A DNA stretch of 64,000 nucleotides from Symsagittifera roscoffensis (lineage: Eukaryota; Xenacoelomorpha; Acoela; Convolutidae), in the NCBI RefSeq assembly GCF_963678635.1, contig NC_087065.1:35335807-35399806 (forward strand), in the 5' to 3' direction. Numbering within the stretch: the stretch's first letter is position 1; every line of letters starts with the position of its first letter. A model generated the notes under the pieces. The model made no database searches and was not told the origin of the DNA. It saw nothing but the letters and a program-made list of their open reading frames with translations. Shown piece after piece: positions 61,858 through 64,000 of this stretch. The position numbers and the translations under genes were made by a program.

Positions 61858-62706
61858 TTTAAATTCAGCGTTTATTTCATCAAGTTTGAAATTAGCAACC
61901 CAATAGTAGGACATTGTCAGAGTTTTCCCAGGTTTTGCGATTCTGGCCTCCATAGATGAATAAACCAAATCCTTTTAGTTTACGAGATAAGCAATTTTCG
62001 AGATTTTTCAAAATTTTCTAGAAAATTTAATTTTGAAAACTTCTCAATTTTTGAAATTTTCACCCTGTAGCTGGGTGCTTTCGGGTTACTCTCAGGGGTT
62101 GCGAATCTTGCCTCAACTCTCACTGCTCAAATCCTTGTAGTTTTCGAGATATGACGTTTTTTTTTTTTTTTCAAAGAATTTTCAAAAACTTAGATATAAG
62201 AGTTTTCACATAACTTGAAATTATCATCTCTGTAGTGAGACTCTCTCAGGGTACTCTCAGGTGTTGCGAATTTTGCTATTTGGCGGCAAAATTCGCTACT
62301 CCTGAGAGTACCCTGAGAGAGTCTCACTACAGAGATGATAATTTCAAGTTTTGTGAAAACTCTTATATCTGAGTTTTTGAAAATTCTTTGAAAAAAAAAA
62401 AAAAAAACGTCATATCTCGAAAACTACAAGGATTTGAGCAGTGAGAGTTGAGGCAAGATTCGCAACCCCTGAGAGTAACCCGAAAGCACCCAGCTACAGG
62501 GTGAAAATTTCAAAAATTGAGAAGTTTTCAAAATTAAGTTTTCTAGAAAATTTTGAAAAATCTCGAAAATTGCTTATCTCGTAAACTAAAAGGATTTGGT
62601 TTATTCATCTATGGAGGCCAGAATCGCAAAACCTGGGAAAACTCTGAAAATGTCCTTCTATTGGGTTGCTAATTTCAAACTTGATGAAATAAACGCTGAA
62701 TTTAAA
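61858..62706. repeat. 849-bp near-perfect palindrome built from satellite-like sequence
   Basis: The left arm from 61858 (TTTAAATTCAGCG) and the right arm ending at 62706 (CGCTGAATTTAAA) are reverse complements over about 420 bp with few differences. The centre is GCGAATTTTGC, nine bases, GCAAAATTCGC (62266-62296). The arms contain the same ACTCTCAGG and TCGAGATATGACG tracts as the 170-bp units, and a T run (about 62,158-62,172) mirrored by an A run (about 62,393-62,407). Confidence 0.9.
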
Positions 62707-62980
62707 TCTGCGTAGTTTTCGAGATATGACGTTTTTTATGATTTTCTCCTGATAAATAAAAAAGCTATTTCCGCTGTAATTGAAATAACATAAAGAAATT
62801 TCGGTTTCGATAGAAGCGGATTTGAAGTTTTGATTTTCAGTCTAATTTCAATGAGCGAGTACGTCTTTATCTTTGAAATCGGGTTTTAGTCTTTTTTTCC
62901 CGTAAACAACTTTATCCACAGGACTCGTCTGCTGGACTCATCCCTGCATTGTTTCATTGTATTCAAATTTCTTAACTTTC
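62707..62980. other. AT-rich noncoding stretch
   Basis: It begins with another TCGAGATATGACG satellite tract and then has no recognisable feature. Confidence 0.5.
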
Positions 62981-62982
62981 AC

Positions 62983-63064
62983 GGTCAACTTAGCTTAGAG
63001 GTAACGAATATGCTGGGGACGCCACAGGTCTTGGGTTCGAATCTGACCAGGGCTGTTTTTTTTT
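62983..63064 (+). tRNA. tRNA-like pol III unit, probably tRNA pseudogene or tRNA-derived repeat
   Basis: An A-box-like TAGCTTAGAGGTAACG lies at 62991-63006 and a near-consensus B box GGGTTCGAATC at 63033-63043, followed by a T run at 63056-63064 that could terminate pol III. GGTCA (62983) and TGACC (63044) can pair. The standard seven-base acceptor and anticodon stems do not fold cleanly, so it is probably not a functional tRNA. Confidence 0.35.
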
Positions 63065-63740
63065 CAAACGAGAAACATTCCGTTTCAAATAAAATTCTCG
63101 GCAAATTTTTTCTCTGCTTCCTTATCTGTTGTCGGCTTAGTTGTCACATCTCGAAATTGTTTTTTTTTCTGCGCGATTTTTTATGCTGTTTTTTGGGGTT
63201 GGTTTACGCCTATAAATTGTAATTTTACTTACTTTGACTTCGTTTTCCCTTCCTGGTTTTTTTTGTTTCGCTAAAAAAATTCCTCGGCCCAATATATTTC
63301 GGCTTATTTTTCATCGTCGTAATGACCTAATTTTGAGCCGTTTCAAGATGAACTCAATTTTAGCTCTCTACTCCGCCTTTTTCAAGTTGGTTGTATGTTT
63401 ACCAATTTATTTTTTGAAATTTCATTTTTTTTTTCGTTTTGGAAACTTTTTTCATTTTTTGCAAAAGGTTTATTTCTCAAACTTCTGATTTTCAAAAAAT
63501 CATTATCAATTGAAAGACCGCTTACTCGCCTGTGTGCCTGCTTTCCCCTCTCGAGTTTTTTTTACCTGGCCTCTCTGTCTACAGCTTTCGAAGAAGTGTG
63601 GTGGATTATTTGACCCATATTTTTGAGTTCTTTTGTTTTCTCGAAAACTACCTGTCAAATAAGAGTTTTTGGTTTCAATGAAAAGAACTCTTTTGAAAAT
63701 CCCCGGCAGAAGTGGCTACGCCCAATTTTTTTCTGCACCT
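63065..63740. other. T-rich noncoding stretch
   Basis: Short open frames (63010-63222, 63234-63488, 63395-63613) are Phe/Leu-rich because of T runs and look like chance translations. Confidence 0.5.
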
Positions 63741-64000
63741 AATTTGAATTTCCCAACGTTGTAGTTGGGTACTATAAGAATACTCTCAGGAGTTGAAAAT
63801 CTTGCGTCCAAATGCGACTGCTCAATTGCTTTCAGTTTCCCAGATGTGACGTTTCTTAGTTCGTTTTAAGTTTTTCGAAGACTTTATATAAAAGTTTTAT
63901 GGTTCTTCAAAATGTGTATAAAAAACTTGAATAAAAAACTTTGCAAAATTTGTAATTACGAACCCTGTAACTGAATGCTGTCAATGTACACTCAAAGAAT
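63741..64000. repeat. Direct repeat, right copy, cut by the window end
   Basis: Identical by eye to 59637-59896; see that entry. Confidence 0.85.

Noticed and set aside
63010-63613. Phe/Leu-rich ORFs suggestive of membrane proteins
   Set aside because: They result from T-rich DNA, which translates as hydrophobic residues by chance.

Overview
The window looks like a transposon-dense region of an animal genome, most probably a nematode. The grounds are AT-rich DNA, Ty3/gypsy elements with a tRNA-Asn-like primer site, a Penelope-like fragment, a LINE fragment and 170-bp AT-rich satellite units. I see no convincing single-copy host gene. Nearly everything from 1 to about 53,000 belongs to one family of very large Ty3/gypsy-type LTR retrotransposons, present in at least three age classes that are nested in one another.

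Layout. 1-2163 is the right end of an upstream copy of a 7.67-kb tandem duplication; the second copy is 2164-9835. 2164-8565 is a graveyard of old family members: fragments of the 3'-most ORF, an old 766-bp LTR, a minisatellite, and a stop-riddled gag-pol. Element 1 (8566-33001, 24.4 kb, LTRs of 881 and 880 bp, about 99.3% identical) sits inside the reverse transcriptase of that old gag-pol, which resumes at 33002. Element 2 (33913-51950, 18.0 kb, two 921-bp LTRs with a single difference noticed) sits further along the same old pol, which resumes at 51951 and ends near 52984. The last 11 kb holds a decayed minus-strand coding-like stretch, a Penelope-like fragment, a partial solo LTR, 170-bp satellite repeats, a LINE fragment, an 849-bp near-perfect palindrome, a tRNA-like pol III unit, and the start of a direct repeat that runs off the window.

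How the elements work. Both have LTR, tRNA-Asn-like PBS, a leader of about 3 kb with repeated CGGAGGG motifs and conserved hairpins, a gag-pol polyprotein (coiled-coil Gag, two CCHC knuckles, DTGA protease, YVDD reverse transcriptase, RNase H, D58D35E integrase), and an unexpected C-terminal extension that reads as a macrodomain of the ALC1/TARG1 type. A second block lies in the env position. It starts with an SGNH esterase-like domain with a complete catalytic set, continues with a second, catalytically degenerate SGNH-like domain, and then (element 1 and old copies) a 1450-residue protein of unknown function. The combination of macrodomain, SGNH esterase and giant third ORF is the best candidate for an undescribed system here.

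A short sequence that ends the internal region at the 3' LTR (GTCCGGGGAG) is repeated inside pol: four times in element 1 and three in element 2 as tandem LSGE-coding units, and once more in each in a different reading frame within a 63-nt block conserved at nucleotide level. This suggests extra plus-strand priming sites or another nucleic-acid signal. Neither element is intact by reading frame. Element 1 has a UAG between RNase H and integrase and a one-base frame change between its SGNH domains; element 2 has a frame change inside the macrodomain and has lost about 6.4 kb of the third block. All functional assignments are by eye from motifs and need profile searches.
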